A DNA stretch of 64,000 nt from Membranipora membranacea (GCA_914767715.1 OU612067.1:22852162-22916161), one strand, 5' to 3'. Positions 12,301 through 22,105 are shown, counted from the stretch's first letter. Made by a program: numbers and translations. The notes: generated by a model not told the origin, from the letters alone.

Positions 12301-15300
12301 GATTACATTGAGTTCTTCAATGTAGACAGTGATGGAGTTGAGGTGAATATATTTGTTAGAAAAGGATGTTTCTTGTCCTCTTCAGAATCAAATAAGTTTT
12401 TTCTGATACAAACTGAAGGGAAGCTTGCAACTTACACACCAACTTACGACTACCTTCAGTCACACTGACATTTTTGCCGCAGAAGCCTTAATTCATTTCC
12501 AATGCATAGATGAACATGCTTTTACTGTCGGCAACCAGGGGGTCCTTCACTTAGAATGAGGGACTATGGTTATAAAGCCAAATCATTGCTGTTTTGTTTG
12601 TTCAATTAGGCTCAATTGTTCCCAAATTAATCACTGAAAAGATGAATAGTTTCATGAAGACCTCTAGCATGTCATGCTCACTCCGCAAGGAGCTTATTTG
12701 ATTCTCACTGTGGCAGTTTTTAATTATAATACTCCTAGGCTGCTTATTTGCATAGTCATCGTTTTTTTTATAGACAAGAATTGGGGACCAAAAATATTGT
12801 GGCACAACACCGCCGCCAATCCAAACTTCCTCTGGTAATCACATGAGGGTCAAGTTCAGATCAGATCCTTGGACTAACGGACAAGGATTCAATATGAAAT
12901 GGACAGCCGGTGTGTAACTTATCTCGTTTCAACTTTTGACTTTTATCTGGCACAATTACTTGCTTAGGTAGACAGCATGATTTGACAGCTTGATTCATAA
13001 ACATAATGTCTGGCTAAAGTTTCATTACGTTTTATGGTGAATGTAGCAAATGTGTCTGTTTTGTTTGGTGGTATCTCCCTGACCAAACAGAACAGAGCCA
13101 TCACAATGGCTAGGTGAATGGTGATATAAAATAGTTCAGATATGTAAAAATATCCAGCACAATGAGTGAGGCAATAGTCTGGAGCAAATCATTTGAATTC
13201 TATTACTCGTATTCAGTTAATATAGCTATAGCATTCCCTTCTGTTACAAGATCAACTGATTTGTATCTCAAGATTAAATTGGCCCATCTGAGTATTGTTG
13301 ACCTTTGTGACAATCCTAATGTGTTCCAGGTTCTGGATTAATCTTCTCTCCTGGTTATCCGAACAACTACCAGCACCATCTACTTTGTGATTACGTTATA
13401 ACTGCGAGACAAAATCAGTTTGTTGTTTTACAGTTTGATGAATCAAACTTCAGAATTGAGGGTAAGTCAGTCGATAAACAATGTTGATTAAGTATTACTT
13501 TGTTGAATTTTACCAACCATAAGAGGCTATCTTGGGAGCGCAAGTGGTGCAATTGATAGAGCATGGGTCGAGAGGTCTTGTTTTCAATCCCCGGCGGATC
13601 TTTGTTATGTCAGGAAAAGCATCCGACCCCAAATGCTCCTGTGCCCCTACAGAATCCACTCTAGACCCGTACTGAAAAAGAAACCAAACAAATTTAAGGT
13701 TTCTCATATGGCATCACAGGGTTTCAAGACTATAATAAGAAGCTTTCTATGTTAAATAGATTGATCCATCTGACTTGCAGGATGGATAAATGTAGCTCAT
13801 TGATAGTTTTTTTTTTTAGCTTCAAGTAATTGTCAGTATGATTCAGTCGAGATATTTGAGGGCTCAGAAAATGGAACCAGCAAGGGACCTTTCTGTGGTC
13901 TCACCGCACCAGAGCCCGTAGCTACTCGTGGCTCTATGATGATAAGATTCAAGTCAGACAGTGACACTTCGGATGATGGATGGAAGGCTACCTATGTCAA
14001 ATCAGGTAATTGTAGAGAAAAGTGCCGGTTGTCTGCTGTGACTACTCTGATCAAACTTAGAGACCATCGAGATTCATAGACACCAGGCTCACAGAAAAAA
14101 GTTATTGGAATCAATATCAAAGTTATACATAATAGAATCAAAAGCGGTAGCCATTGTGTTGTCAAAAAAAGTAGTACTGGTAGTGTGTAGCTCCACATTT
14201 TCACGTAAATTAAAAATATTTTCAATTTGTTATTAAGCAATTCTTAGTAAGAAAACATTGGTCTTAATGGCTAGTGTCTCATTACTTTGGCTTATCATGA
14301 AAGCATTAGGAGTTCAACTTTTTCAAAGCGGCAATGATAACACGCTCGAATAAGATGTTTTCCATTGTTACAGACTGCGGCGGTTACCTGAATGATTCAT
14401 CTGGTTTATTGAAGAGCCCGACACACCCGGTTGACTATCATCATAACCTGAACTGTACCTGGTTGATTGAGGTGTCGTCTGACCAGGCTGTCAATCTGAG
14501 GCAAGTTTTATTTACGCTGTTTGAACTATGAGCACAACAACACAAACATCGCAGTTTCTGGTTTTCTCTTTGAAGATTCCAAAGTAATGAAAAAGTTTCA
14601 CATTTTAGATTTGAGGAGTTTGATGTTGAATCAAGCGTTAATGGCAACTGCCAGTATGATTACCTAGCTGTATACGACGGTACAACTGTAGATTCGTCCA
14701 ACTTGATTGGTCGATATTGTGGTGACGTGTTACCTGACAATGTGAAGTCTACGTCTAACACCATGACCGTTCAGTTCAAAACAGATGGTAGTGTGGCAAA
14801 GGGTGGATTCAGGGCAGTCTATCAGGAGACTCATGGTAAGATATGATGCCAGAAATATAGAGGGCTACTTATGAGACCTGCATATCTACTTGTCACATTG
14901 ACATACGATTTGGGAGTTACATAACCACTTTTCAATCTTCTGGTAGAAATGCTGTTGGAGCTTCAATGAAATTGTTGGTCAGAAAGTTTACAAAAGTGTT
15001 TTAAAAATTCATTGTGGCAGATTTTTCCATGAACAACTTCATCAAATGAATCATCCCATAGCTTAAACCACTGCTGCCACACAGCCAAATATGTGTTTAT
15101 TGAATTATGTATAGCTCAGAACTAATAAATTGAGGCTGCTATTTCCACATTGTCACCTAATGAGCGAATAATTTGCACAAACTGGTTGTCGAAATTAGGG
15201 TATGAAATTGATTATCTACTTATCTTATCTTATCTTACTGGTGGAAATTAATGACTTCATCAGCTTGTGCCTAAATTTCATGCCCTGATTTTGAAGATCA

Positions 15301-18300
15301 GTTTGTGCGAATTTTTTGCCCATTAAGTGACAATTCCAGATTAAGTCTCAATTAGTTAATATGGAGCTATACAGATTTCAATGAGCACAAATTTGCCTGA
15401 GTGGCAGCAGTAGCTAAAGGGTAAATCGTTTGAGCATTAACATGTTACTGTTGTAGGCGAGGCTCAGGGATGCGGAGGTAGACTTAACAACACAAGTGGT
15501 AACATCACACCAGTAATCGGCTCAGATAGCATGTACCTGCCAAATCTGGATTGTGTGTGGACTATAACTGTACCAGATAACAAGGTCATAGCTATTAACT
15601 TGACCTAGATTGTTATAGAGTCTGGCAGTAGCTCTGATAGTGGATGTGAATATGATGGCCTTGAGGTGAGTTATTGTGACCAAGGATTCAGGCCATAAGC
15701 AGTGCTATAAGTGGACTCTTTTTGTTGTGGGTACTCTAACTCTAACTCTCTGGGTTAAAAGTTGTTTTGAGAAATATTTGCTTTTTCTAGATCAAACTAT
15801 GCAGAAATATAGATGTGTAATAGTATGATTGATTTCTTGTCCAAAGAGACAACTTCACACTGTTTTGCGCAGAATCCAGTGTGGACTGTGTTCTAAAGAT
15901 TCCCCTTCTATTTTTTTTGTTGGAACTCAGTTCCCACCAGTTCCCACTCACTCAGAACTCATAAGTCATAAATCGAGTTGATGCTGTTGCTAACTCATCA
16001 CCCAGAGAAGTTTATGCAATGTATTGTTGACTTGAAGTTTTTAAAAACAAGTGAATTTGCCATGATTGTATACATGATGTACAAGTTGCGCATGTATCTG
16101 CATACGAAGATAAAAGTGGCATAGCATATTCCCAAGGTGACATCGTTTTTATAATTCAAAATTAGCTGAGAGATGGAATGACAGCACAAGATCAGAAGCT
16201 GACGACTAATATATGTGGTACTTCAGCAGACAGATACTTCACCTCCTCTTCTAATATGCTCAGAGTCAGATTCTACTCAGATCCCTCCATATCTGGTTCT
16301 GGATTCAACTTCGCCTATTCTGCTGTAGATCGTAAGTAGTGATTACTTATTTATCTGCTCAATCGATGCTGAAATTATATCTTTGGATCGGCAAATATTA
16401 TCACATCTAGTTGAACATCAAGTTTTTCTGTAGTAGAGCTCATACCACCAGCACAGGGCAGCACCTGCGCTGTAAGTATTCAGTTTGTGTTAGAGAGTTA
16501 GCAGCCCTAACTTCATATACTGGACTTGCTCTATTGGGTTTCGTTGTTCAATTTATTGACTTATATTACAGCACTATGTGGAGGAATTAGAGAGGCATCG
16601 GTCAATGCTTCTGGTACAATTCAGTCACCAAATTACCCACAAGGCCCTAGCGGTACACCTGTCAACTGTAGATGGGTTATTGGAGCACCTGTTGGTAAAC
16701 AAGTAAGACTTACTGTCACCAACATGGCCATAACTGGAGACTGTAAAGAAAATTATCTTCAGTTCAGAGATCAGCCTCTCACCACTCAGGTAAATCATGA
16801 ATATGCCTTTATCTTCAAAAGTAGGAATTGAAGGCTTGAATGGAAAGATCTCAGTACATGAAAAAAGAAGAAATTTTTGAAAGAAAATTGGGTTTTTTAT
16901 ATTGCAGTTTCTGTTATCTATCACTGCCATGGCTAAGTTGCCGATTTGAGTTGAACAATAACTGAAATTCAATCTACTGACATATGCACTCATGTCATAA
17001 TATATGTGTACATTTAGCTTTGGATGTTTCGTAACCCCTCAATCTGTTGTATATCTTAGGTTGGCACAGGGCAGAGTATTCCTCATTGTGGAACAAAACT
17101 CCCACAGTCTTTCGACTCATTTGGAAGAGAAGTGCAAGTCAACTTCAAGTATGGAGAGACCACATCTGGATTCACAGGATTCAGGCTAGAGTATACTGTA
17201 GCAGGTAGGTTATAATGAGTTACCGATGTTCAAATTAAGGTTTCAGATTTTCCTTTGATTGACAAATGAAAACACCCAATTTTTATGACTGCATTTTAAG
17301 CATTAGTCTAGTTATCAAATGTTGTCAATTTCAGACTGTAATCGCCTGTTCACTCAGATGAATGGTAGAATCACTAGTCCTGGATGGCCTGCTAGTTATT
17401 CTAGTAATGTAGACTGCTATATGAACATCAGCCTGCCAGCCAATTCCAACAACAGGATAGCTATCTACTTCAATGCCTTTAGTATTGAGGCTCATGCCAA
17501 CTGTGAATATGATTATCTAGAGGTGAGTTGCAAAGCAGGACGCTAGGGCTGTAGTATGTTATCTTCAGCCTTTTTGGAGTGGGTCATCCCCTCATGAATG
17601 ATGGGAAGATGTTTCCTAATAAGAAAATTTACAAATGGATAGTTATTACAAAAATATCATGCGAGAAATATATACCGGTATCTTAGTTGGACGATGTGTT
17701 AGCTTCGATTAGCTCTGAATTCAAATCAGATAAAAGCAAAACCGTTGGCTAATCCTAGGACCATCTATTGATAGTTGATAGATTGATATTTATAGTTTTT
17801 TAAGAATTTATGAACTCATAATTGTACAGGTGTTTGATGGACCGCTAGCTATTGATAGTGCAAGAACAGGCAAGCACTGTGGCAGTAGCGTTCCAGGCCC
17901 ACTGCTATCCACCGGAACAGATATGGTGCTACATTTTGTGACTGATAGCAGCGTACATGTCGAGGGATTTGACATAACATATGTAGCTAGTCAGAGTGGA
18001 TGCGGAGGAACAATAACTTCTATAACTGGAGGCTTTGCCAGTCCAACTGCCAGAGATCCTGGTAAGTTTTCACTTTCAACTTTAATTGGTGATAACGCTG
18101 CAGTGACCGTAACAGTAACATTCACTTATTGTCGTAATGTCTCACGGTCTGACTTAACTTTCAGCTAAGCTCATTGTAGAGTTGAGTCATTGCTAAGTTG
18201 AGTTGAGTCATCATTAGCTTTAGTGCGGTAAGGCTTTCTAGGTTAAAATAAAGGTCAACTAAGTAGGCTATGGCTTGCAAATTATCAGAGACTTCTAAGA

Positions 18301-19687
18301 GGAGTAATCAACGGAGCAGCTAGTACAATATGTCAGACTGTCAGACTGTAACTGTCACTATCAGACACCAAATAACAATGGTAGTGGAGTAAATGTACAA
18401 AAGAAGCAATTCCTAGGTCATCGAATCCAGTATGGAAATGAATCCATTTCCATACTGCTTTTTGCAGACTGTTTTTTTCCTTTCTTCTTTTGGCAAATTA
18501 TTATGATTATGATTATTATGATTATGATTATGATGCCAATAGAAGTATCAAACAAAAATCCAGAGCTGACCATTTAGCAATGATTATTGTCAGACAACTC
18601 CTCACCTGTTAAACAAAGCCAGAGGTACATTGCAATATGTCGACATAACTCATCAATCACGTTGTTTGTTTTTAGCCACATGTGAATGGGTGATACAGCT
18701 ACCTACCAGGCTGCGGCCAGCTCTCGTCTTCAGTGTGATGGACTTGAGACAGAATAACACAGCATGTCCAACTTCATATGTAGAAGTTAGAAATGGTGGT
18801 ACATCCTCCTCCCCTCTCATGGGACGCTTCTGTAATGTGAGTATTATGACGATACTGTTCTCAGGAATATTGGCGACGCGCAATTAAGCTAGGGCCTGAT
18901 GTTACACTAGCTGTTTAGTTTGACACATTTTGCTCTACTTTTTTTGCAAAAACAAAAATTGTTGTCTAGACAGGCTGTCCTGGCTGTCCAAACAATTGGT
19001 GGGTCTTATCAGTATACATTGATGTCTGAATATTTCTATGTAATGTTGGTAATATTTGCTATTGATCTTTGCTTGTATGCTGTTATCTACTGTAGAAGTG
19101 TAATGCTGCATGACATATGTGGGTTAATGTGGGTTAAAATCGCAAGGTTTTGTCTCTGTTCGAAGACTAAGAAATAAAAGTGCCTTGAGGGCGCGGCCGC
19201 CATATTCGGCATCAAGTTGCTCTCAGTTTGTAAGCAGGTTGGAGAACACCTGAGGCGGGATTCAAACCTGAGACCTCTAAAGCTCGCTAGTCAGACAGCA
19301 GGCGCTACCAACCAACTGAGCTACCTCCTACTACTATGTTTTTGTTTATGTTCTGGCTTTGTCATTGGCTGGTGTCACAATTTTGATTGGCTCCCAACAG
19401 CCAATCAAATTTAAGGCCCAAATGTTTGGCCAAATGCCCAGACTATGTGTAAATGCATCCAAGGAGCACTTTATACCAAGCACCTTCATTATGTTATAAC
19501 ATCTGCCTTGTTTCATTTGCAGAATGATGTCCCACAGTTGACGGGTCAAAGTAACCAGTTATACGTCAAATTTGTCACAACACAAACTCTAGATAGCGAA
19601 GCTAAGTTTATAGCTTCATATACGTCAGCTGAGCAAGGCGGTGGGACATTCCGGCAGCCCCTCATACCATTAAACATCGGCAAATAG
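159..19687 (+). CDS. Giant CUB-repeat (cubilin-like) secreted protein gene, 3' part, disrupted
   Basis: About 39 exons encode 19 successive CUB domains; the 5' end lies outside the window. CUB domains are extracellular beta-sandwiches that bind protein ligands, often through calcium. Long CUB-only arrays occur in cubilin, a peripheral endocytic receptor with 27 CUBs and no membrane anchor. Nearly every domain shows the family signature: C-G-G near the start, an SPNYP-like turn, N..C.W, a C.YDYL strand, then RYCG and a SD.S...GGF end. Introns fall phase 0 in mid-domain and phase 1 between domains, which fixes the exon borders. The last exon adds a short tail and stops at 19685-19687, with no transmembrane segment, as in cubilin. 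Four in-frame stops, one frameshift and one lost acceptor interrupt the copy, while exons 3993-14835 read open throughout. EGF repeats that would confirm cubilin are not in the window, so the name is inference. Confidence 0.85.
717..1787 (+). CDS. CUB domain 2 (exons 717-898, 1153-1260, 1737-1787)
   Basis: The first exon (182 nt) opens CGGVFTTPTGNIQSPGY and closes on CIYDYVA. The second (108 nt) encodes IYDGLLTTSPQLDKICG and stops early at a gtaggt donor. The third supplies KTDSSSNGRGFDASYKT. The extra intron splitting the second half is unusual for this gene. The third exon runs straight into CUB domain 3 without the usual phase 1 boundary intron. Confidence 0.8.
1788..2822 (+). CDS. CUB domain 3 (exons to 1928, 2195-2292, 2657-2822), interrupted
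   Basis: The exon tail of 1737-1928 encodes the opening CGG, a stop and then, frameshifted, RSPNYPLNYDPNTNCTWTL. Exon 2195-2292 gives VDRITLQFNDIDIEES and a C-containing strand. Exon 2657-2822 gives EHGRYCGDGIPQAITSTG and SSDASVQQGGFSASY, then TGA. Three exons instead of two encode this domain. Confidence 0.7.
3143..3695 (+). CDS. CUB domain 4 (exons about 3143-3273 and 3493-3695), interrupted
   Basis: It starts CGGNFTATHGAFSTPSYPD, but no AG precedes it. The intron lies in phase 2 between LSFT and AFDIE, not at the usual place. The second exon holds CNRDYVEIRDG, an in-frame TGA at 3569, then LGRYCGQSLPTN and SGFTAQF, ending in phase 1 at a gtaagt donor. Confidence 0.7.
3993..4594 (+). CDS. 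CUB domain 5 lacking its first disulfide, plus Thr/Pro linker (exons 3993-4174, 4381-4594)
   Basis: The exon opens LTGGDMVGNSGQLASPLYP where siblings have CGG, and reads NADHTWSI where siblings have N..C.W. Both cysteines of the first CUB disulfide are therefore replaced (by Thr and His), while the second pair (STCQYDYLQ and KICGTNPP) is kept. After the domain comes a Thr/Pro-rich spacer, VTTPGTTLEPGTTP, the only such spacer visible in the array, likely O-glycosylated and flexible. Confidence 0.85.
4785..5462 (+). CDS. CUB domain 6 (exons 4785-4985, 5307-5462)
   Basis: The first exon gives CNFELVATDSAQNLTSPNWP and MDCTWTI, then CLYDALQIYDG. The second gives DTKCGRITTVQPG, MRLRFTSDVSVTRAGFQL. 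The internal intron is phase 1 rather than phase 0. All four cysteines are present. The opening is A-G-C-N rather than CGG. Confidence 0.85.
5754..6395 (+). CDS. CUB domain 7 (exons 5754-5935, 6222-6395)
   Basis: It opens CGGILTEAQGVILSPNNP and has SSCQWMI, NNCTADRLR, then WAYCGNGLTAPKTF and SGNFRISYEE. The C-terminal exon ends in phase 0 at gtgagt instead of the usual phase 1, and the next exon begins in phase 0 to match, so the frame is kept. Confidence 0.85.
6786..7655 (+). CDS. CUB domain 8 (exons 6786-6973, 7477-7655)
   Basis: It opens KSVVCGGHLLVPDDDN and has SPGFGENNYPHNADCVWII, then a phase 2 intron, then CNYDYLDVRDGGTENSPSLS, KLCGSDRIST and GKGGFNITYKK. It is a complete four-cysteine CUB with acidic residues at the positions that bind calcium in the family (FDLE, YDYL, TDDSVG). 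Confidence 0.87.
7870..7945 (-). repeat. tRNA-derived SINE head
   Basis: On the minus strand a tRNA-like segment carries an A box, TAGCTCAATTGG (7936-7925), and a B box, GTTTGAATCCC (7891-7881), spaced as in RNA polymerase III promoters. It lies in an intron of the CUB gene. No full cloverleaf with a matched acceptor stem can be drawn, so a SINE head fits better than a working tRNA. The body may extend down to about 7780. Confidence 0.55.
7994..8616 (+). CDS. CUB domain 9 (exons 7994-8212, 8467-8616)
   Basis: It opens CGGTIIGASGLIQSPLYP and has NGADCEWFI, a longer loop before DNCTGQDSLSFYN, then IGSYCGRSAPADIRTAD and YPGFSLNFYAS. The internal intron is phase 1. All four cysteines are present. 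Confidence 0.87.
8845..9436 (+). CDS. CUB domain 10 (exons 8845-9026, 9268-9436)
   Basis: This is the most typical domain of the array, with 182 + 169 nt exons and a phase 0 internal intron. It reads CGGQLTTPTGSIQSPNYPG, RICTWLI, NCFYDYLE, then VLGRYCGNNTAQTVESSG and SNGGFRITY. Confidence 0.9.
9602..10592 (+). CDS. CUB domain 11 (exons 9602-9703, 10143-10289, 10434-10592)
   Basis: Three exons encode the domain, because an additional phase 1 intron splits the first half between YNLT and GQYPN. Motifs are VCGGLINPSSGDVG, LLQCEWVI, ECRYDFLLVHE, VGRFCSNLTNNV and HEGFNITYQ. All four cysteines are kept. Confidence 0.85.
10828..11740 (+). CDS. CUB domain 12 (exons 10828-10949, 11512-11740)
   Basis: It reads CGGVLQSDSGVITSANYPN and GCAWEII, with an early phase 0 intron after GAQIE, then LTVDSFNLES, CEYDYLAIFNG, ATLCQSSS and SGSGFSLSYR. 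The shifted intron leaves a short first exon (122 nt) and a long second (229 nt). Confidence 0.87.
11954..12018. repeat. Inverted repeat (hairpin) in a CUB-gene intron
   Basis: Arms at 11954-11976 and 11996-12018 match at 21 of 23 positions around a 19-base spacer. The core arm is GATGTGTTGGCTCTGA. It lies in the intron between CUB 12 and CUB 13. No clear target duplication is visible. Confidence 0.75.
12119..12909 (+). CDS. CUB domain 13 (exons 12119-12342, 12774-12909)
   Basis: It opens CGGVFTDLAGNISSQNYPG and has VECYWDI, an extended loop with an acidic stretch (FNVDSDGVE) after CFYDYIEF, then QKYCGTTPPPIQTSSG and GQGFNMKWTA. The first exon is longer than usual (224 nt). Confidence 0.85.
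13330..14005 (+). CDS. CUB domain 14, first cysteine absent (exons 13330-13461, 13820-14005)
   Basis: The exon starts GSGLIFSPGYPNNYQHH without the usual CGG, so the first cysteine is missing while its partner (LLCDYVI) remains. Either a tiny upstream exon was missed or the domain carries a free thiol. The rest is ordinary: NCQYDSVEIFEG, GPFCGLTAPEP, SDDGWKATY. Confidence 0.8.
13530..13640 (+). repeat. Possible tRNA-derived SINE fragment
   Basis: The sequence from about 13535 resembles a degenerate tRNA head, with GCAAGTGGTGCAATTGATAG then GTTTTCAATCCCCGG at a plausible A box to B box distance. It lies between the two exons of CUB 14. The boxes deviate from consensus, so the call is weak. 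Confidence 0.35.
14374..14835 (+). CDS. CUB domain 15 with a GC-AG intron (exons 14374-14500, 14609-14835)
   Basis: It reads CGGYLNDSSGLLKSPTHP, LNCTWLI, then RFEEFDVESS, NCQYDYLAVYDG, IGRYCGDVLPD and KGGFRAVY. The internal intron (14501-14608) starts gcaagt rather than gt. Phase 2 is kept across the join (AG plus A gives Arg), so this appears to be a genuine GC-AG intron. Confidence 0.87.
15457..16331 (+). CDS. CUB domain 16, interrupted by TAG (exons 15457-15665, 16166-16331)
   Basis: It opens CGGRLNNTSGNITPV and has LDCVWTITVP, then an in-frame TAG at 15606-15608 inside the strand that precedes CEYDGLE. The second exon reads NICGTSADRYFTSSS and SGSGFNFAYS. Splice sites and phases are intact on both sides, so only the one codon is broken. 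If real, it would remove three CUB domains and the tail. Confidence 0.8.
16572..17204 (+). CDS. CUB domain 17 (exons 16572-16789, 17060-17204)
   Basis: It opens CGGIREASVNASGTIQSPNYP and has VNCRWVI, DCKENYLQFRDQP, then PHCGTKLPQSFDSFG and GFTGFRLEYT. The mid-domain intron is phase 0. The C-terminal exon is slightly short (145 nt). Confidence 0.87.
17335..17997 (+). CDS. CUB domain 18 (exons 17335-17522, 17830-17997)
   Basis: It opens DCNRLFTQMNGRITSPGWP (C-N-R instead of CGG) and has VDCYMNI, NCEYDYLE, VFDGPLAIDSARTG, KHCGSSVPGP and EGFDITYVAS. Its last exon runs on without a boundary intron into CUB 19. Confidence 0.87.
17998..19687 (+). CDS. CUB domain 19 and C-terminus (to 18061, 18676-18836, 19523-19687)
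   Basis: The domain opens SGCGGTITSITGGFASPTA on the tail of the preceding exon and continues with ATCEWVI and ACPTSYVEVRNGG, MGRFCN. The last exon encodes NDVPQLTGQSNQLYVKF and AKFIASY, then a 20-residue polar tail and TAG at 19685. The SPNYP loop between the first two cysteines is shortened. No membrane anchor follows. Confidence 0.83.
18496..18538. repeat. ATTATG/GATTAT microsatellite
   Basis: An interrupted run of (GATTAT) units lies in the intron between the last exons of the CUB gene. Confidence 0.8.
19251..19328 (-). repeat. tRNA-derived SINE or tRNA pseudogene
   Basis: On the minus strand the segment begins GGAGGTAGCTCAGTTGG (A box) and ends GGTTTGAATCCCGCCTC (B box). The GAGG/CCTC acceptor ends pair, but the T-arm stem does not pair fully. 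It sits in the last intron of the CUB gene. It resembles a SINE head more than a working tRNA. Confidence 0.55.
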
Positions 19688-21847
19688 TGGTCACCATCTC
19701 TGACATAGCTAGCATATTATAACAAAACTCTAATACTTCATATTAATCGTGCAATTTTAAAGAAGGTGCTCTCTTTTTTTCTTTTGATCCCATTATAGAT
19801 AAACAAAAAGGCAATGCATTTGACTAAAATCACAAAAGTTTTTCTGTTATTTGCTCATGATAAAGAGAAGATTTGTAAGTTATATCACAACGACATGTTG
19901 GTCTCCCATGACAGGAGTGTGGTTGGTTCTTAAGTGCCAATTTCATGAATTCTTCTAGAGAAAAGCAATTTTTATATGTCACTTTTCTAACAGGCCATTA
20001 CCATACCTTACACTTTAGCGTGCACATTTGTAAGATTGTCTTCTCATGCTCCATAGTTGAGCACTGAGACAAACCTATCAAGTCAAAAAAGTTACTTCGC
20101 TGACTGATTTATCATTTATCGCTATCCCAGTCTTTTTCTGTAAATTTTCACCAATATGATATCATTACAAATAATATACATAGAAATATTTCTATATAAA
20201 ATAAGTCTTGTGTCGGATAACCAACATACCAACTGGCCCCTCAGTATAACAAATAGTAAGTAGGAAGCAAATATAGGGAAGAACTTGGCTATTTTAACAT
20301 AAAAAGTGCAGGTGTTTGACATAGTTAGTGTTTAGTTCCAAATAAGGAAAGGATGCATATGTTGTTGTGGTTTTGTATATTACATAATTTAGTCTGAGAT
20401 AAAAAGTATGATGATGTATGATCACTTTAAAAATTAGATATGAAATGTGGTTTTTCATCAGAACTCATATATGAAGAGGTTCCCCCCCCCCACCGAACAA
20501 AGCTTGTCAAGACAGGCTATCTGAAGTGATGATAAGAGCTCAGTAATCCAGATGAGAGTAGCAAATAATCCGCAGAAAACTATTTATCTGTGACAGCAAG
20601 AAGTCTTCAAAGGTGTGAAGTCTAACTGCTTGGTAATGATTCTACACGTAAGTACAGGCTAGATCAAGTGAAAGTTTATCCAGTGTAGTATCTTTATTAT
20701 TCCGTGGAGTAGGTAACAGCAACAGTAATATTACATGTGGATGTGTTCAGTGTAACTTCTACTGAGCGAATCTGTCACAGCAAGGAAAATTGTCCACTTT
20801 TATATGATAAGGCACTAAGTGACGGAAAACCAAAAATGAGTCGGCAAACATGAAGTCTTATACAAAAACACTTAGTGTTGGAATTTCGGTACGGTATTAC
20901 AATGATGCAACATACGCCATGTAAATTTATACAAAAGGCACATCGTGTCGTGATTCCAGCGTGCTATTACATAGTACATGTACATTGTTATTATATAAAA
21001 GGTATATAGTGTTGGAATGCAAGCATAGCATTACAGCCCAAAAATAGTTCTTCAACAGTTAAAAATAAATTTGCAGTAAATGCCTGTACCTTTTTACACA
21101 GTTCTACTTCTACACAGATTTTGGACAGAACATCGTGTATTTAGTGATATCAAAATAAACTGCATAAAAATTTACCAAAACATACAAATAATAATTCATT
21201 CTACTACACATTAAAATAAATTTGAACAATCATCAGATAGGGCTTAAGTATGGTTGGCGGCAAACACATATGATTGGTAATAGAAAATTGATCATATTTG
21301 AAAATCACTACATTTTTCTCAATAACACACAAGCCATTATATGCTACTAGATAGGTGGGTGACATACAAGAAAAATACTATTAATATGTGATTGTCTACG
21401 GATTGTAGATTTTAGTAGCTTGTGATTTAGGAGCGCATGCAGACATTGTGTTACGGTCTTCTGCAGAACTCTGTTCCTGGAGAGATGTGTGTCCTAATAT
21501 AACAAGCATACACCGAACTGAGTGTATTTGCTGTAGTAGGCCTACTATCATAAGCCATAAGAGATGGGATTGTAATGTTCATGTATGTCTGACTTTCCAC
21601 TTATAATACTCAGCTGACCAGATCAGCTGACCACCTCTTCTTATCTCTCTGATTTCTTTCTGAGCCTCTTTAAACAAAATGAACGTCTGGTTGTTGATTC
21701 AAATCAACAGAAGTGTGATGTCAATGTGTCATATCAACTGTCAATTATAGGAACTGTAATATAAGTATAACATTGTCAGCAACGAATCTCACTGAATAAG
21801 ATGAAGCTATGATTCAGCTAACAGAATCCTCCAACCGGAATGTGACA
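19688..21847. other. Intergenic gap between convergent genes
   Basis: AT-rich sequence follows the stop of the CUB gene and precedes, in reverse, the stop of the caspase gene. It must contain both 3' untranslated regions. I see no coding exon, RNA gene or clear repeat. On the minus strand an AATAAA lies at about 20690-20700, 1.15 kb past the caspase stop, and might be its polyadenylation signal. Confidence 0.6.
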
Positions 21848-22105
21848 TCAAATATACGCTAAAAAGGACCAACCTGGTATCGGTTCGATTGTTGTGACCA
21901 CTTGGTTTAGTACATCAGCAAACATGTCCGGTTGATTCTGAATTTGAATACCAGGTAGAAGATACAGTTTTCTCAGATTAGTAAAAGTACAGACAGTTTT
22001 AGGCATCTGAGTGACATAAGAGGCAGCAGTTGGAGCAGCGGCAGCACCTCGAGTCAAGTTCTGATCTGTTCTCTCTACTCCGTATCTCGTCACTGATTCT
22101 CTAAC
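21848..22105 (-). CDS. Caspase gene exon 17: end of p10 subunit and stop
   Basis: Residues 1372-1456. The exon starts in phase 0 after a tgaag acceptor and ends TGA at 21850-21848. It contains an Ala-rich loop (RGAAAAPTAASY) followed by TQMPKTVCTFTNLRKLYLLPG. This matches the usual caspase C-terminus, in which a QxPxxxxTLRKKLYLxPG-like strand closes the p10 subunit. About 30 residues extend beyond it, more than in typical caspases, and end GWSFLAYI. Confidence 0.88.
   Translation of the reverse strand, partial: VRESVTRYGVERTDQNLTRGAAAAPTAASYVTQMPKTVCTFTNLRKLYLLPGIQIQNQPDMFADVLNQVVTTIEPIPGWSFLAYI

Noticed and set aside
1803-15608. Stop-codon recoding or A-to-I editing to explain TAG and TGA in the CUB gene
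   Set aside because: All four stops could become Trp by editing, but a frameshift and a lost acceptor in the same gene need another explanation. Simple decay or error is more likely.
16438-16483. Possible linker exon after CUB 16 (LELIPPAQGSTCA)
   Set aside because: It has an acceptor and a donor, but its end phase does not fit the next exon (phase 1 needed). The direct join 16331 to 16572 keeps the frame.
19251-19328. Functional tRNA gene
   Set aside because: A and B boxes are good, but the arms do not form a complete cloverleaf.
159-19687. Firm assignment as cubilin (CUBN)
   Set aside because: CUB repeats and the lack of a membrane anchor fit, but the EGF region and the 5' end are outside the window, and other long CUB proteins exist in invertebrates.
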